In this document: positions 1 to 10,942 of the stretch, piece after piece
Layout of the letters: each line of letters opens with the position of its first letter
Position numbering within the stretch: the stretch's first letter is position 1
Source: Halocaridina rubra
Lineage: Eukaryota; Arthropoda; Malacostraca; Decapoda; Atyidae
DNA: 52,500 nucleotides
NCBI GenBank assembly: GCA_037179515.1
Contig: JAXCGZ010001895.1
Span: 232,501 to 285,000 of the forward strand
Direction of reading: 5' to 3'
Translations under genes and position numbers: made by a program
The notes under the pieces: model-generated
What the model was told of the DNA's origin: nothing
Seen by the model: the letters and a program-made list of their open reading frames with translations, nothing else
The model's database searches: none

Positions 1-65
1 CTCTTGCAATAAGTTTTTGATCTTTCCCATCTCTTCCCGTGTTCTGTATCGTCTAATGAACACGT

Positions 66-960
66 CTTTGAATTCTTGAAGGTCTTTTAGACTTTTTTTC
101 TCATCAGTATTTCTCTACATGTTTCCCCTCTCTCAAAGGTTACTTTTGTTGGTCTCTGCTTTCCTTCCCTGGAATATTTGCCTAGTTGGTGAATGTTTAC
201 AATATCCTCAGGACCACAAACTACTCCAAGCTTTCTTATCAGGTCTACAACCCTAGCTTTATTTTCTTCAAGTCTCCCCTGCCATGTTGGCTCCTGGGAT
301 TCGCTTATGCCTGAGATTACCACTGTCTTCTCTTTATCAAGTGCCTGTTAAATCAGTGGATTTGCCCTTTCCATCACAACGTCTTTCATTTTTTCGATTA
401 CTGTCTCTGTATAGTCAACTGTTTGAATGTTTTCCAGTGCCATCTCCTTTAAAGCCTCTTTTACTGCCACATTCCCCTTTAGTGCATCAGCAAAGGAAGT
501 TTTCATGGCATCATGTTCCATATTCAACTTCTGAAACTCTTTTCTAAACTGTTCAATGTTTTCCTTAATTTGAACATTCCAAGCTGCAATCTCATCTCTC
601 TCAGAAGAGAGCAGTGAACTAACATCTAATTCATTTAGGTTGTCATTTAGCTGTTTGTTGTTATCTTCTTGTTTAGAAATTCTGGTTTCTAGTTCCCTAT
701 TTTCCCCTTCCAGCTTCTTTATTCTTTTTTCTAGTTCTTTTCTCTCCTGCCCTTGTTCTTTATTTGCTTCCTCCAAAAAATCTTATTTTCTCTCTGAGTG
801 TTTCATTCTCTTTCATTTCTCTATCCATACTCCGAATTTTATCATCAAGGCTTATAACCATTGCCTCTAAATCCTTGATTTTCTGTTTTAATCTCGTAAT
901 AGCTACTCCTGCTCCTGCTGCTACATCCTATGTAGATCCTCTATCATCCCTCCCTGACCC
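66..960 (-). pseudogene. LINE ORF1 protein, broken (coiled coil plus nucleic-acid-binding domain)
   Basis: Reading right to left, the N-terminal part (about 776 down to 348) is a long Glu/Lys-rich coiled coil with heptad spacing (motifs EKRIKKLEGENRELE and KQEDNNKQLNDNLNEL). A stop follows, then about 323 down to 87 reads VVISGISESQEPTW ... VTFERGETCREILMRKK, which looks like the RNA-binding fold after the coiled coil in CR1/jockey-type ORF1 proteins. The role in the family is RNA binding during retrotransposition. The downstream ORF2 would lie left of base 1, outside the window. A second, more decayed copy lies at 24534-25530 on the same strand. At least one stop and frame change break it. 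The plus-strand LINE next door abuts its 5' side near 960. Family assignment is inference from architecture. Confidence 0.65.
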
Positions 961-2901
961 ATGAGTGGGGGAGGCTTGGGACAGAGATGGCCTCATTTTC
1001 ATATTTTCCCTTTCACAGAATATAGAAATAAGAAGATAAAGGGAAAAAAAAGGGAGAAAAACTTTTATTTAAGCTTCATAGAGTTCAATAATTTTTTCGC
1101 TGAAGTGGGGAAAAAAACCTTTGAAAAAACAAAAAAAGAAATAATAAATGAAATCAATAATAGTAATGGTGGTAATAATAATGATGATGGTAGTAGTAAT
1201 AATAATAGAAATGTTGATAATGGTGTAAATAATAATGATGGTGGTAGTAATGGTAATGATAATAGTGATGATGGTAGTAATAATAATAATAATGTTAATC
1301 TTCAAGAACATAGTGCATTCAATAGAAGTAATGATGTCTTTAACCCTACTACAGTAGATTGTAATACAGTAATCTTAGTAATAAAAAATCTGAAAGACTC
1401 TAATGCATATGGATCAGATGGAATTTGTTTTCGTTTTATTAGAGATTCATTATTTGTAATAGCTTATTATCTGACGGTAATAATCAATACTTCCATAGTG
1501 ACCAATATCTACCCAGATTTATGGAAAAATCCCCATGTAATTCCTGGTTTTAAAAATGGAAATCCTGACGACGTCTCTAACTATAGACCAATCTCTTTAC
1601 TACCAATTTTATCAAAGATACTTGAAAAGATTGTTGCAAATCAGTTAAGTGAGTTTCTTGAAAAAAATAAACTTATTGCAAAAAGTCAACACTGTTTCAG
1701 GCCAAAATTATCAACTGAAACTGCCTTATTGAAAATACCAGATGAAATATACAAAAATATAGATAATAAGAAAATATCATTGCTACTACTACTCGATCTT
1801 TCTAAAGCTTTTGATAGTGTACACCATACCATTCTATTAGAAAAATGCAAAAAAATGAACATTGACCCAAGCTGGTTCGAGAACTATTTAAAAAACCGCT
1901 ACCAGTCAGTCAGAATAAAAGATGTAGTCTCAAGTCGCAAGAAGGTATTGTTTGGGGTCCCTCAGGGATCGATCCTAGGACCTATACTTTTTCTAATATA
2001 TGTAAACGATCTAGTAAAATATTTACCTAACTGTTATGTCATTCAATATGCTGACGATACTCAAATCTTAATTGAAGGAGAAATTAATGATTTAGAAAAT
2101 ATTATTCGTAGAGCAGAAGAAATTTTGTATATGGCTAAACGTTACTTTCTAAAAAATGGTCTGTTACTTAATGAAACTAAAACCCAATCTATTCTTATCG
2201 GATCGAGACAATTATTATCAGAAGTTGATGACAATCTTCATATAAATTTTAACGGTAATATCATTAAGCCAATGAACTCGGTAAAGAACCTAGGTGTCTA
2301 TTTTGACCGTTACATGAATTTTGAAATGCATATAGATGAAATTTATAAAAAAGTAATGGGTACTCTAATATATCTAAATAGGGTAAAAGGCTCATTTGAA
2401 ACATCAACTCGTATAATAATTGTCCAGTCCTTAGCTATGAGTTTAATTAATTACTGTCTCAAAGTTTGGGGATGTACAAATAAGACTCAATTACAAAGAA
2501 TACAAAAGTTACAAAACTTTGCAGCACGAGTGGCTGTTGGCAATGTAAGAAAATACGAGCACATCTCTCCTGTTTTAAAAGATCTAGAATGGATAAAGAT
2601 TAGAGATAAATATGTTTTTGATATATGTACCTTTGTTTTTAATATACTAAGAAACAATATTCCTGATTGCTTGTATAATTTTTCTACAGTAAGCTCAGTT
2701 ACCGGGTTAACTACCCGTCAAGGGGAAGATTTATTAGTACGAAGGTCTAAAACTGATATTGGCTCAAGAGATATAAACATTCGTGGACCTCATTTATATA
2801 ATCAGCTTCCCAGAGAACTAAAAAATGCTGGTTCAGTGTATACTTTTAAATATAATCTTAAGAAGTTACTCTTAAAGGAAGATTTTACTTGTAAATTTTA
2901 A
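961..2901 (+). CDS. Non-LTR retrotransposon reverse transcriptase (5'-truncated LINE ORF2)
   Basis: A 646-codon open frame. The recognisable LINE part begins near residue 35 (EFNNFFAEVGKK, the linker after a lost endonuclease). An Asn/Asp/Gly/Ser-rich stretch follows at about residues 67-115, then the RT: YRPISLLPILSKILEK, LLDLSKAFDSVHH (first catalytic Asp), GVPQGSILGPILFLIYVNDL, and the intact QYADDTQI box. The C-terminal domain ends with GPHLYNQLPRELKNAGSVYTF, the pattern seen after RT in L2/CR1/Daphne-like LINEs. No endonuclease is present, so the first roughly 30 residues are probably not native and the ATG at 961 is only the first available start. The RT core shows no stop or frameshift, unlike every other element here, so this is probably one of the youngest insertions. 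Activity cannot be claimed because the element lacks its 5' half. Confidence 0.8.
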   Translation: MSGGGLGQRWPHFHIFPFTEYRNKKIKGKKREKNFYLSFIEFNNFFAEVGKKTFEKTKKEIINEINNSNGGNNNDDGSSNNNRNVDNGVNNNDGGSNGNDNSDDGSNNNNNVNLQEHSAFNRSNDVFNPTTVDCNTVILVIKNLKDSNAYGSDGICFRFIRDSLFVIAYYLTVIINTSIVTNIYPDLWKNPHVIPGFKNGNPDDVSNYRPISLLPILSKILEKIVANQLSEFLEKNKLIAKSQHCFRPKLSTETALLKIPDEIYKNIDNKKISLLLLLDLSKAFDSVHHTILLEKCKKMNIDPSWFENYLKNRYQSVRIKDVVSSRKKVLFGVPQGSILGPILFLIYVNDLVKYLPNCYVIQYADDTQILIEGEINDLENIIRRAEEILYMAKRYFLKNGLLLNETKTQSILIGSRQLLSEVDDNLHINFNGNIIKPMNSVKNLGVYFDRYMNFEMHIDEIYKKVMGTLIYLNRVKGSFETSTRIIIVQSLAMSLINYCLKVWGCTNKTQLQRIQKLQNFAARVAVGNVRKYEHISPVLKDLEWIKIRDKYVFDICTFVFNILRNNIPDCLYNFSTVSSVTGLTTRQGEDLLVRRSKTDIGSRDINIRGPHLYNQLPRELKNAGSVYTFKYNLKKLLLKEDFTCKF

Positions 2902-2972
2902 TAGTACACCCATATTTGAATACCCAATGTATGTTGGAAATAAAGTCTTATTATTATTATTATTATTATTAT
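1030..2972 (+). mobile_element. 5'-truncated LINE with (ATT)n tail
   Basis: The open RT frame is followed by a short 3' UTR, an AATAAA signal at about 2939-2944 and a terminal (ATT)n run at about 2949-2972. A short simple-sequence tail instead of poly(A) is typical of L2/CR1/RTE-group LINEs. The left boundary is approximate. The element sits directly against the 5' end of the minus-strand ORF1 fragment, and I could not identify a target-site duplication. Confidence 0.65.
1140..1305 (+). repeat. AAT-derived degenerate microsatellite inside the LINE reading frame
   Basis: About 165 bases of degenerate (AAT/GAT/GGT/AGT) triplets encode an Asn/Asp/Gly/Ser-rich tract between the post-endonuclease linker and the RT domain. 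The period of three keeps the frame open. It resembles expansion and decay of an AAT microsatellite like those elsewhere in the window. Confidence 0.8.
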
Positions 2973-3270
2973 CATACAGAATTTTCATATATTCATATAA
3001 GTGCTATTTAATTACTCAGTTTATCTCCTTTCTGGTAACACACATCCTAACATAAAAATTTGAATTTGGTAATTTGAGGGAAAAAAAAAGATAAAAAATG
3101 CAAACAAAAACAAAAGTGTACTTGAAGGAAAATTCGAATTTGTATCTGAGGAGACTCCCACCTGTTTCTGCTATATATTCTTCTTAACTGATAAACTCAC
3201 TTGCTAACCAAGATATGTTATCACAGGATCAGACTTTACATTTAATTCAATATATATACAAAATAAAAAA
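2973..3270. other. AT-rich spacer, nothing recognised
   Basis: About 300 bases between two LINE insertions. I see no coding, RNA-like or repeat signal beyond short A-rich runs. Confidence 0.5.
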
Positions 3271-3292
3271 TAATGTAATTACCTAATTGTAA

Positions 3293-4986
3293 TTACCTAA
3301 TTGTGTTTATGGGAAAGAGCCCAGAGCTCGAATCTTCCCGTCTCCTGATCGGTTCCATTTTGTACTTAGTGATACTTATCATACTGTCCTTAAAACTATG
3401 GATTGAGATATCATTAACTACCTCCTCGCTTAGCGAATTCCAATTTCCAACTGCTCTTACACTGAAAAAGCATTTCCTTACATCCTGCAAGGAAGTTTTC
3501 TTACGAAGCTTCAAACTATGACCTCTAGTTCTAGAGCCAGCCATGTCAAAATATCGATCCCAATCCACTCTATCATAACCATGAAGGAATTTAAAGACTC
3601 TCACCATATCCCCCTCAATCTTCTAGCTTCGAGTGCTGGTAAGTCTAATTCCCTCAGCCTCTCATCATAACTGAGATTGCGTATTTCTGGCACCAGTTTC
3701 GTGGCATATCTTTGAATTTTTTCAAGCTTAGCTATGTGCTTTTTTAAGTGTGGATTCCAAAAGGGGGCTGCATATTCGAGTTTTGGCCTCACATAGGTTA
3801 CATAAATATTTCTGAACATTTCCTTGTCCATCTGCCTGAGGGCTACCCTTACATTTGATAAGAATGCACATGCTGCCCTTACTATGCCATTTATATGTAT
3901 TTCTGGAGACAAATCTGTCAGTATGTTTACTCCTAGATCTCTCTCATTTTCTGTCTCTTGAAGTTGTACTCCAGCCACCGAGTAGTCAAGCTTGAGCCTT
4001 CTTGCACTTGTATCCATTCTCATTACCTTACATTTTGAAGTATTGAATTTCATTAGCCACTTTTCTGACCACTCATGCAGACTATTTAGATCTCCCTGAA
4101 GTTCTCTGCCATTGTTGTCGTTTCTTACTTTCTTCACAATCTTTGCATCATCTGCAAACATATTCATGAATGAATTTACAGACTCTGGTAGGTCATTTAC
4201 GTATACAAGGAACAAAAGTGGCCCTAACACTGAACCCTGTGGAACTCCACTACTAACTCTTCTCCATTCAGACACTGAGTGTCTTACTCTAACCCTCTGT
4301 TCCCTTCCTTCTAAGTAAGTTTTTATCCATTCCAAGACATTTCCACCTATTCTATCCATTGCTTGCAGCTTCCTAATAAGTCTCCCATGTGGAACAGTGT
4401 CAAACACTTTCTGGAAGTCTAGGAATATGCAATCTGGCCAGCCCTCTCTTTCCTGTAAGATTCGGCTTACCTCATCATAAAATTCTAATAAGTTTGTTAC
4501 TGTTGATCTACCTTCTCTGAAGCCATGTTCCCTCACTGACAAAAAGTTGAAGGATTCCAAGTGAAGAGAGATATGTTTCCTTAGTAGTTTCTCCATAACT
4601 TTGCAAACTATGCTGGTCAAGGAAACTGGTCTATAATTCAGAGCCGTATCCCTCCTTCCCTTTTTGAAGATAGGTATCACATTTGCTTGTTTCCAGCATC
4701 TTGGAATCTCCCCTGACTCCAGTGACTTTTTAAATATGATACTTAGTGCCACTGATATTGAGCTTGCGCATTTTTTAAATACATGAGGGGATATATCATC
4801 ATGACCTTTAGCTTTATGAACATCTAACTCCATCAGCGCTTTGCATACCTCTGTGGCTGTAAGGTTGATGTTCTCTAATACCGGCCCTTGATCTTCTATC
4901 TCTGCAATATGAGGGGGTGGGGTATATTCTACTGTAAATACTGATTGAAACTCCTTGTTCAATTCTTTGCAAATCTCTTCATCCAT
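3293..4986 (-). pseudogene. CR1-like LINE reverse transcriptase, one frameshift
   Basis: The main frame (4986 down to 3601) reads the RT in order: KAKGHDDISPHVFKK, WKQANVIPIFKKGRR, NYRPVSLTSIVCKVMEK, FLDFQKVFDTVPH (catalytic Asp; consensus KAFD is KVFD here), SSGVPQGSVLGPLLFLVYVNDLP and MFADDAKI (catalytic DD intact). The thumb and C-terminal region follow (ERDLGVNI, YVRPKLEYAAPFWNP, LSYDERLRELDLPALEARRLRG), very close to the CR1 clade pattern. At about 3601-3608 an extra G in a G run shifts the frame. The second frame continues without loss (MVRVFKFLHGYDRVDWDRYF to VGNWNSLSEEVVND) down to 3293. The split is therefore a single-base indel in an otherwise nearly intact ORF2 3' half. Confidence 0.85.
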
Positions 4987-5322
4987 CTCAGTGATGCTTC
5001 CATCTGATCTCTTTAGCCTTAAAACCCGTTCTTTTACCTTCAGTTTTCCTCTGATAAAGCTGTGGAAAAGCTTGGGATTTTCTTTAGCCTTCCTGGTGAT
5101 GTCCCTCTCATAGTCTCTCTCTGCCTCTCTTCTTTTACTTAGGTAGTCATTTCTTGCTCATTTGTAGATTTGCCAGGCATTTATGTTTTTTCTCCTCCTA
5201 TACCTTTTCCAGCATTTGTCTCTCCACTCCATAGCTCTTTTACACTCATTATTAAACCATTTCTCTCTGGCATGAATTACACCTACTTTGGTGACAGGTA
5301 TGCAGCAATCTACTATCTTCCC

Positions 5323-6190
5323 TTATTTCTCACAAAAGATGTCATACATTTCTTGTACAGATTTGTTGTAAAATAAGGTTCTCCAGTCAATAACTGCAAA
5401 AAGCTCATTCATTTTGATGTAATCTCCTTTCGGATAGTTCCTCCTCATGTCCTCAGTGCCTCTACTCTCAGGCAGAATATCTTCAATGATATACTCCATC
5501 AACAACACACAGTGGTCATTCATTACAATTGGTGGTTCATACTAATTTTTTTCAATACCCAAAACATTATCTGTGAATACTAGATCAAGTATCGATGACT
5601 CATCTCCACCCCTGGCCCTCGTTGGTTCCATTACATGTTGGTGTAGGAAATTCCCTTGTACGCAATCTAGGAATCTTGCCCTGAATGAGTCCTCACCACT
5701 GTGTGGGTCAAGATTTATCCAATCTATCTCTTTATGATTAAAATCTCCCATAATCAAAATCCTACATTTTCTCTCCCGTGCCCATGTTAACAACTGAGTT
5801 TATGACTTCAATAGTAGTGTGTGTGTGTGTGTGTGTGTGTGTCTAATACACACATACTATACACACTATGAAAGAAGGATAGGCTCCGTCTGTATGAACA
5901 ATCTTGGAGGGTAGATACTGACTGATATGGTTTAGCATATAATTTTTTTCAATATCCAAAACATTATCTGTGAATACTAGATCAAGTAGTGATGGCTCAT
6001 CCCCACCCCCGGCCCTCGTTGGTTCCATTACATGTTGGTGTAGGAAATTCCCATGTATGCAATCTAGGAATCTTGCCCCGAATGAGTCCTCACCACTGTG
6101 TGGGTCAAGATTTATCCAATCTATCTCTTTATGATTAAAATCTCCCATAATCAAAATCCTACAATTTCTCTCCCGTGCCCATGTTAACAA
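5323..6190 (-). pseudogene. CR1-like LINE endonuclease (EEP) domain, duplicated and broken
   Basis: Two near-identical segments (5793-5542 and 6190-5945) each read TWARERKCRILIMGDFNHKE or TWARERNCRILIMGDFNHKE, then FLDC...NFLHQHVMEPTRA and LDLVFTDNVL. GDFN is the conserved Mg-binding box of APE-type LINE endonucleases. Left of the left copy a stop interrupts the frame, and then 5523-5323 continues with NDHCVLLMEY (the SDH-like motif near the end of the domain) and VIDWRTLFYNKSVQEMYDIF. Only the C-terminal half of the endonuclease is present. The right copy runs out into a (TG)n stretch, so it is not part of a functional ORF. Confidence 0.75.
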
Positions 6191-6335
6191 CTGAGTTTAT
6201 GACTTCAATAGTAGTGTGTGTGTGTGTGTGTGTGTCTAATAGACACATACTATACACACTATGAAAGAAGGATAGGCTCGGTCCTGTATGTACAATCTTG
6301 GAGGGTAGATACTGACTGATATGGTTTAGCAGGTG
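5543..6335. repeat. Two-copy tandem duplication (about 395 bp unit) with (TG)n
   Basis: The block 5543-5940 (endonuclease segment, (GT)n, then a segment ending gatatggtttagca) is repeated at 5943-6332 in the same order and orientation with few differences. Each unit contains a (TG)n run (about 5815-5842 and 6212-6236). The shared microsatellite could have promoted slippage or unequal exchange. The unit joins LINE endonuclease sequence to about 135 bp of non-LINE sequence, so the duplication arose after the LINE inserted. Confidence 0.85.
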
Positions 6336-6570
6336 TTTTAGGTGGTTTTATCAGAATAGAAGCTATTCTGTGATTTTCAGAATATTTGCGTCTCAAGCAA
6401 AAATATAGATTACATTTTATATGCATATGGAGAGTGAGATAATACGTAATCATAATAAATACCGGTACTTGCACAGAAACAATACTTTGTATTGCCTGAA
6501 TATTTTGACATTGTGATACAGGCTTAATGCTCTTACCATTAATTACAGAAGTGTTGTTATAATAATAATA

Positions 6571-7182
6571 TTGTATAGTTGTATCCTATACTAAACTTAT
6601 AGCGTGCGAGGTTAAAATGGAAAAGCGAAAATTGACTTAACACTTCATTTATTTAGTTATACGCTTATCTTACACCTTAATACCCCCTTCCTCTTAAGGT
6701 AAAATCTAAGATCTTATTCGTGACCCGGACAACTTCTAACTGCTCGACACTCTCACTGCTTCTGACTTTCTTGTATCTCCAAGATGGCAGGGCATGGTAT
6801 GCTTGGACAGCCTCACCCAATAGGCTTCCAGAGATAAGGGGGTTACCGCCCATTACATGAAGTGTTAGGGGCGTGGCTACAAGAAGGCCAATTGCAAACA
6901 AGGAGTGCCTATATGTGTATTTTCACAGATGCATGTAGATATTGGTCTTCGGCTCTCATGGGAATGACCCAAAACTATGTGACATTTCTGACCTCTATCG
7001 GCAATTGGCAACCGAGGTGTGAGAGGCCTATTGGTTGAACCATTGATCTTTTGTCATCTTTCTGTAAACACACATCCTGCCCAAAAAACCATACTGGAAG
7101 TATCAGTCACGCCACTTGAGCACCCTGACACCACGTGGGCTATGTTCTGTTACACTTCTTAATTAAAAATTCTTTATGACAC
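6571..7182 (-). repeat. 3' LTR of the first gypsy element
   Basis: Matches the right LTR through most of its length, starting (plus strand) tgtatagttgtatcctatac and ending tctttatgaca. It has an extra segment of about 56 bp (about 6891-6946) absent from the right copy, and its outer end has lost the CG of the TGTCG terminus. Confidence 0.8.
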
Positions 7183-7304
7183 CACCCTGAAATGTCCCAT
7201 TTCAGATGAAGCATTATACATTTTAGAGAGTGCTATATTTGTTAATTATAATTATTACAAAAAAAACGGGGCAGAATGATCTAATCTGATGACTTAAGAC
7301 ATAC

Positions 7305-7616
7305 AGTTTCATATAATTATCTAACTAGAATACTTTCTGTTTTACATCTCAGAGTTTCACATAATTATCTAAATAGAATACTTTCTGTTTTACATCTCAG
7401 AGTTTCACATAATTATATAAATAGAATACTTCCTATTTTACATCTCAAAGTTTCACATAATTATCTAAATAGAATACTTCCTATTTTACATCTCAAAGTT
7501 TCACATAATTATATAAATAGAATACTTCCTGTTTTAAATCTCAAAGTTTCACATAATTATCTAAATAGAATACTTTCTGTTTTACATCTCAAAGTTTCAC
7601 ATAATTATGTAAACAG
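7305..7616. repeat. 48-bp tandem repeat, about 6.5 copies
   Basis: Unit starts recur at 7305, 7353, 7401, 7449, 7497, 7545 and 7593, exactly 48 bp apart. Each begins agtttcacataattatctaa and ends in a tttacatctca segment. Copies differ by a few substitutions. It lies about 120 bp inside the 3' LTR of the gypsy element, in its long non-coding 3' region. Confidence 0.95.
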
Positions 7617-9583
7617 ATTCTATATCAAAAATTTCCCTATGCTCCTTAATCCTTACTAAAGTTTCCTGAAAGAAATTCCATTGTCAAGGGACTTAATATA
7701 TATAGAACGTCTGATTTCTGAAAAAGAAAAAAAAATATGTTTCTTACAATAAGCATTCTAAGAAAAAAAAATAAAAAATAAATAAAATGATCAAAATTAA
7801 GTATTCACAATTACAATATATAGCTATTAATGATTGACAAAAAGATTTTAGTTATTTCAGTAAAGAGAAGTTAAACATTTATATCTAAAAACAACAATTC
7901 AATAGTACGTTTTTAAAGAAAAACTAATTAGAAATGGTTTTAATACCCAATTAATATAAAATACAGTTGGTAAGTGACATTTATATAAAGAAAAAGTTTA
8001 CTAATAAAAAAACACGATTATCATAGTACTAAAACAAAATATAGGCACTGTTGATGAATGACAACTACTCATTAATGACACTTACTTATATCTATATACA
8101 GTATTACTTCTAGGGGAGGCTTTGAGGCTTTCTTAACTTAAATCTTTAAAGCTAAAGAAACAACAATATGTTTATGTTCCCGTGTGATATCCATCTAAAA
8201 TCTTTCAAAGACAATGGAGAATTTCTTTTCCCTGTGGTCTTATTTTACCTTGTCTTATGGTTTTTTTTTTACTTTGCGTTCTTCTTTTGATTCCCTCATT
8301 CCCTTTGTCCCCATTATTGCTATGTCTTGGGCTTATTCCCACACCTGATTACGTCATCCCCTCACATCTCCACTGCGAGATAGGTCCGGGTTGTACCCAC
8401 GAACCACAATTCTTGTTTCTGGAGACCGGCCGGGCAACAGAAGGGCGCCAATATATCTGCCATGAGCCTCTCCTGCCCGAGTTTGTGTGACTCCAGAGGC
8501 GGTCCTATGACCATTCTTCCTTTCACGCCACCTATCCCCCGGAGGTGGATCTCCCTCTCAAACTCGAATTCTGCGATTAGAGTAGCCTGGAGTAGATTCT
8601 AGGGCTGGAAACTAGGGCCTAATGTCGCTATTACAAGTGTAGGAAAGAATAGATATCACCTCTGGGTACAAACAATGGGCATATGTGAGCACTCAAAAGG
8701 TATTCTTCACCTCCCCTGCATCTGCAGGCACTTGTAATCTCTCCATTGGGTAAAAAGGACTGGTATGTGAAAATTGCAGATCGGGGCTGCCTGAAAATAA
8801 GGTGGTACTTGTCGTACGTCTACACCCTTCAGATGGGTGTTCACGATCTTTAGGAAGTAGCTGAGTAACTAGTAGTTTATTTCTGCATGATATTACTATG
8901 CTATAAGTATCAAAAAAGTAATGATATACTGAGACTAGCCACTAAAGAAATATTATTTTTAATAGTGACTACAGTAGAATAAAAACATGAATTCAAAATA
9001 AAAATATAAATCATTTGGTTACTACTGACAGCATTATGAAAATAACAATTAGCAGAAAGGCCATGGAGTGATAACAACAACAACAGCCAAAGTACTAATA
9101 ATAACAATAATAATAATAATCATGATCATAATAATAATTATAATAAAAATAGAAATTATAATACTTAATCAGCAATAACAGTGAATATACAAATGATACT
9201 GGCATTTTGAGGCAAGAACAGATTTCTATACTTATATTTCATAATAATGCTCATCTTAAACCAATCTATTTTGGTCAGTTTCTTTTACTATCCGAATTCC
9301 TTCTGTCATAATATACATAGTAGCATAGTCACCATCCTTCTGTTTGCTCAATTTGTCAGTGGGAGCTTTTCTGTTTTCCAAGACAGTTGCAATATGTGGC
9401 AGAAAAACTCATTATTATGCCTTCAATTCTTCAGTATTTATGCAATATTAGCATGCAAAATCTCATCAAATATAATAAAACTACAGCACACTTATCATCT
9501 AGCAAATTTGCAAAGGAATTAAAAAAAATCAAGAATCATAATACTCTGTCAACATAAAGAAATAACATGTTTCAGTATGGAAG

Positions 9584-9651
<68 letters not shown>

Positions 9652-10942
9652 GGCAACGAGTGTTGCCACGAGGCAAGAGTCACTGGGTGTCCTTGGAATG
9701 CGGGGCAACCCATCATATAATTCTAAATAAGAATATATTCTTTCCAACACATCTGCTCTGAAAAGCTCAAAGAATATAAATTAGTATGAGAGTACTTACA
9801 CATATCACAAAAATGAACAATAGCTAACAATAATTATCTTCAAAATTTTTCTATTATCGTATGAAGACTATATCCACCTCTCAATAAAAAAAAAAACATG
9901 TAACTGTGCATGTAGAGGGTGTATTTAGAGACAGCTTTGGACCCTTTACAAATTTATTAATATAAACCAGAACATAATTCAAAAACCCTGCAACCAAAAG
10001 GATAAAACTATTAACATTTTGTTAGTAGAAAAGTAATATTTGTATTATTTATAAAAATTAAAATTTAACTTCACAATGCAATACAAAAAGGAAAAAAGTC
10101 CTTTATTTACATATAATACTTAATACTTATTACTACTCAGGCACAATATATTACTCATAAAATATTTATTTACTCACCCTATTTGGGGTTTAACTAATTT
10201 ACAAAAGAATACTACAGTATTATTAATATTCCTTGTTTCTTAACATTATTCTGTCTTCTTCATATATTGACCATGTTGCACGAAGTCTTATTGAAGAATA
10301 AAATGGCGGGCTTACTCAATATAACATAAACAATAAAACAGCTGAGACAAAAGAAAACTATACATTTCATTACAAAGAAAACGTATATCGTACATGGGAA
10401 ATTTAAATGAATATATATATTCTCTACATGCATGCAATAATAAAATTAGAAAAAAAATAATATTTCATTTGCCTTTGAAAAAAAATTAGCTTTATTTACG
10501 TTTAAAAAGTCTCTTAAGGAATCGTACAATGCAACAAAAAAACATATTTTTCTAGGATCTCAAAATAACTTTTCTTTCGAGTGACTATTCAACAGAATAC
10601 CTCAGGAGACAGGGGGGAAGTTTTATATATTGTTTTCCCTTTTTTTCTATACTTATGATCAGTTAGGTATTTAGTTTCCCATTTTTTTCCTCTCTCTTTC
10701 TTTACCTACCCAAAATGCTGCTCAGTATTTGTCTTCTGGACTTCAGAGGGCTAACTTTTGCGGGGAGATATGTGTGCTTGCACTGTTTCCTCCCCTGTCT
10801 CTTCAGTTTCTAGATCGAACTTCATCTCTTTTGAATACAGGAAACGGCTGTGTGACTGTCTTGTTGTCGATTCTTGTGAGCTCACACTCCTTCTTTATGA
10901 CCAAGCTGGAATGGTAGTAGCAAACTTTCAATGCGTAAATTT
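7617..10942. other. Long non-coding 3' region of the gypsy element
   Basis: AT-rich and without a convincing gene on either strand; the short open frames here have low-complexity or meaningless products. A GC-richer patch at about 8330-8840 stands out from its surroundings. A (GA)n microsatellite lies at 9585-9650. Purine-rich minus-strand tracts (about 10636-10652 and 10690-10705) resemble polypurine tracts but have no LTR beside them. This could be element-owned 3' sequence or later insertions that I cannot delimit. Confidence 0.5.
9585..9650. repeat. (GA)n microsatellite
   Basis: An uninterrupted GA run of about 60 bases, then AGGAGAGA. Dinucleotide GA is otherwise rare in the window. Confidence 0.98.

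Larger units (their letters stand above)
3271..6340 (-). mobile_element. CR1-like LINE, minus strand, with duplicated endonuclease segment
   Basis: On the minus strand the order is endonuclease remnants (6190 to 5323), a linker with stops (5320 to 4990), RT (4986 to 3601) and the C-terminal domain (3607 to 3293). The 3' end has a short repeated tail: the unit AATTAGGTAATTAC occurs about twice at 3278-3302. Short oligonucleotide-repeat tails without poly(A) are typical of CR1. The right (5') boundary near 6340 is approximate and the element is 5'-truncated. Confidence 0.75.

Noticed and set aside
10636..10705. Polypurine tract and 3' LTR directly after integrase
   Set aside because: Purine-rich minus-strand runs are present, but the sequence to their left has no TG...CA segment matching the right LTR; the matching LTR is at 6571-7182.
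7183..10942. Envelope gene between integrase and the 3' LTR
   Set aside because: No frame on the minus strand encodes a signal peptide, transmembrane segment or any recognisable envelope-like sequence; the longest ones are low-complexity.
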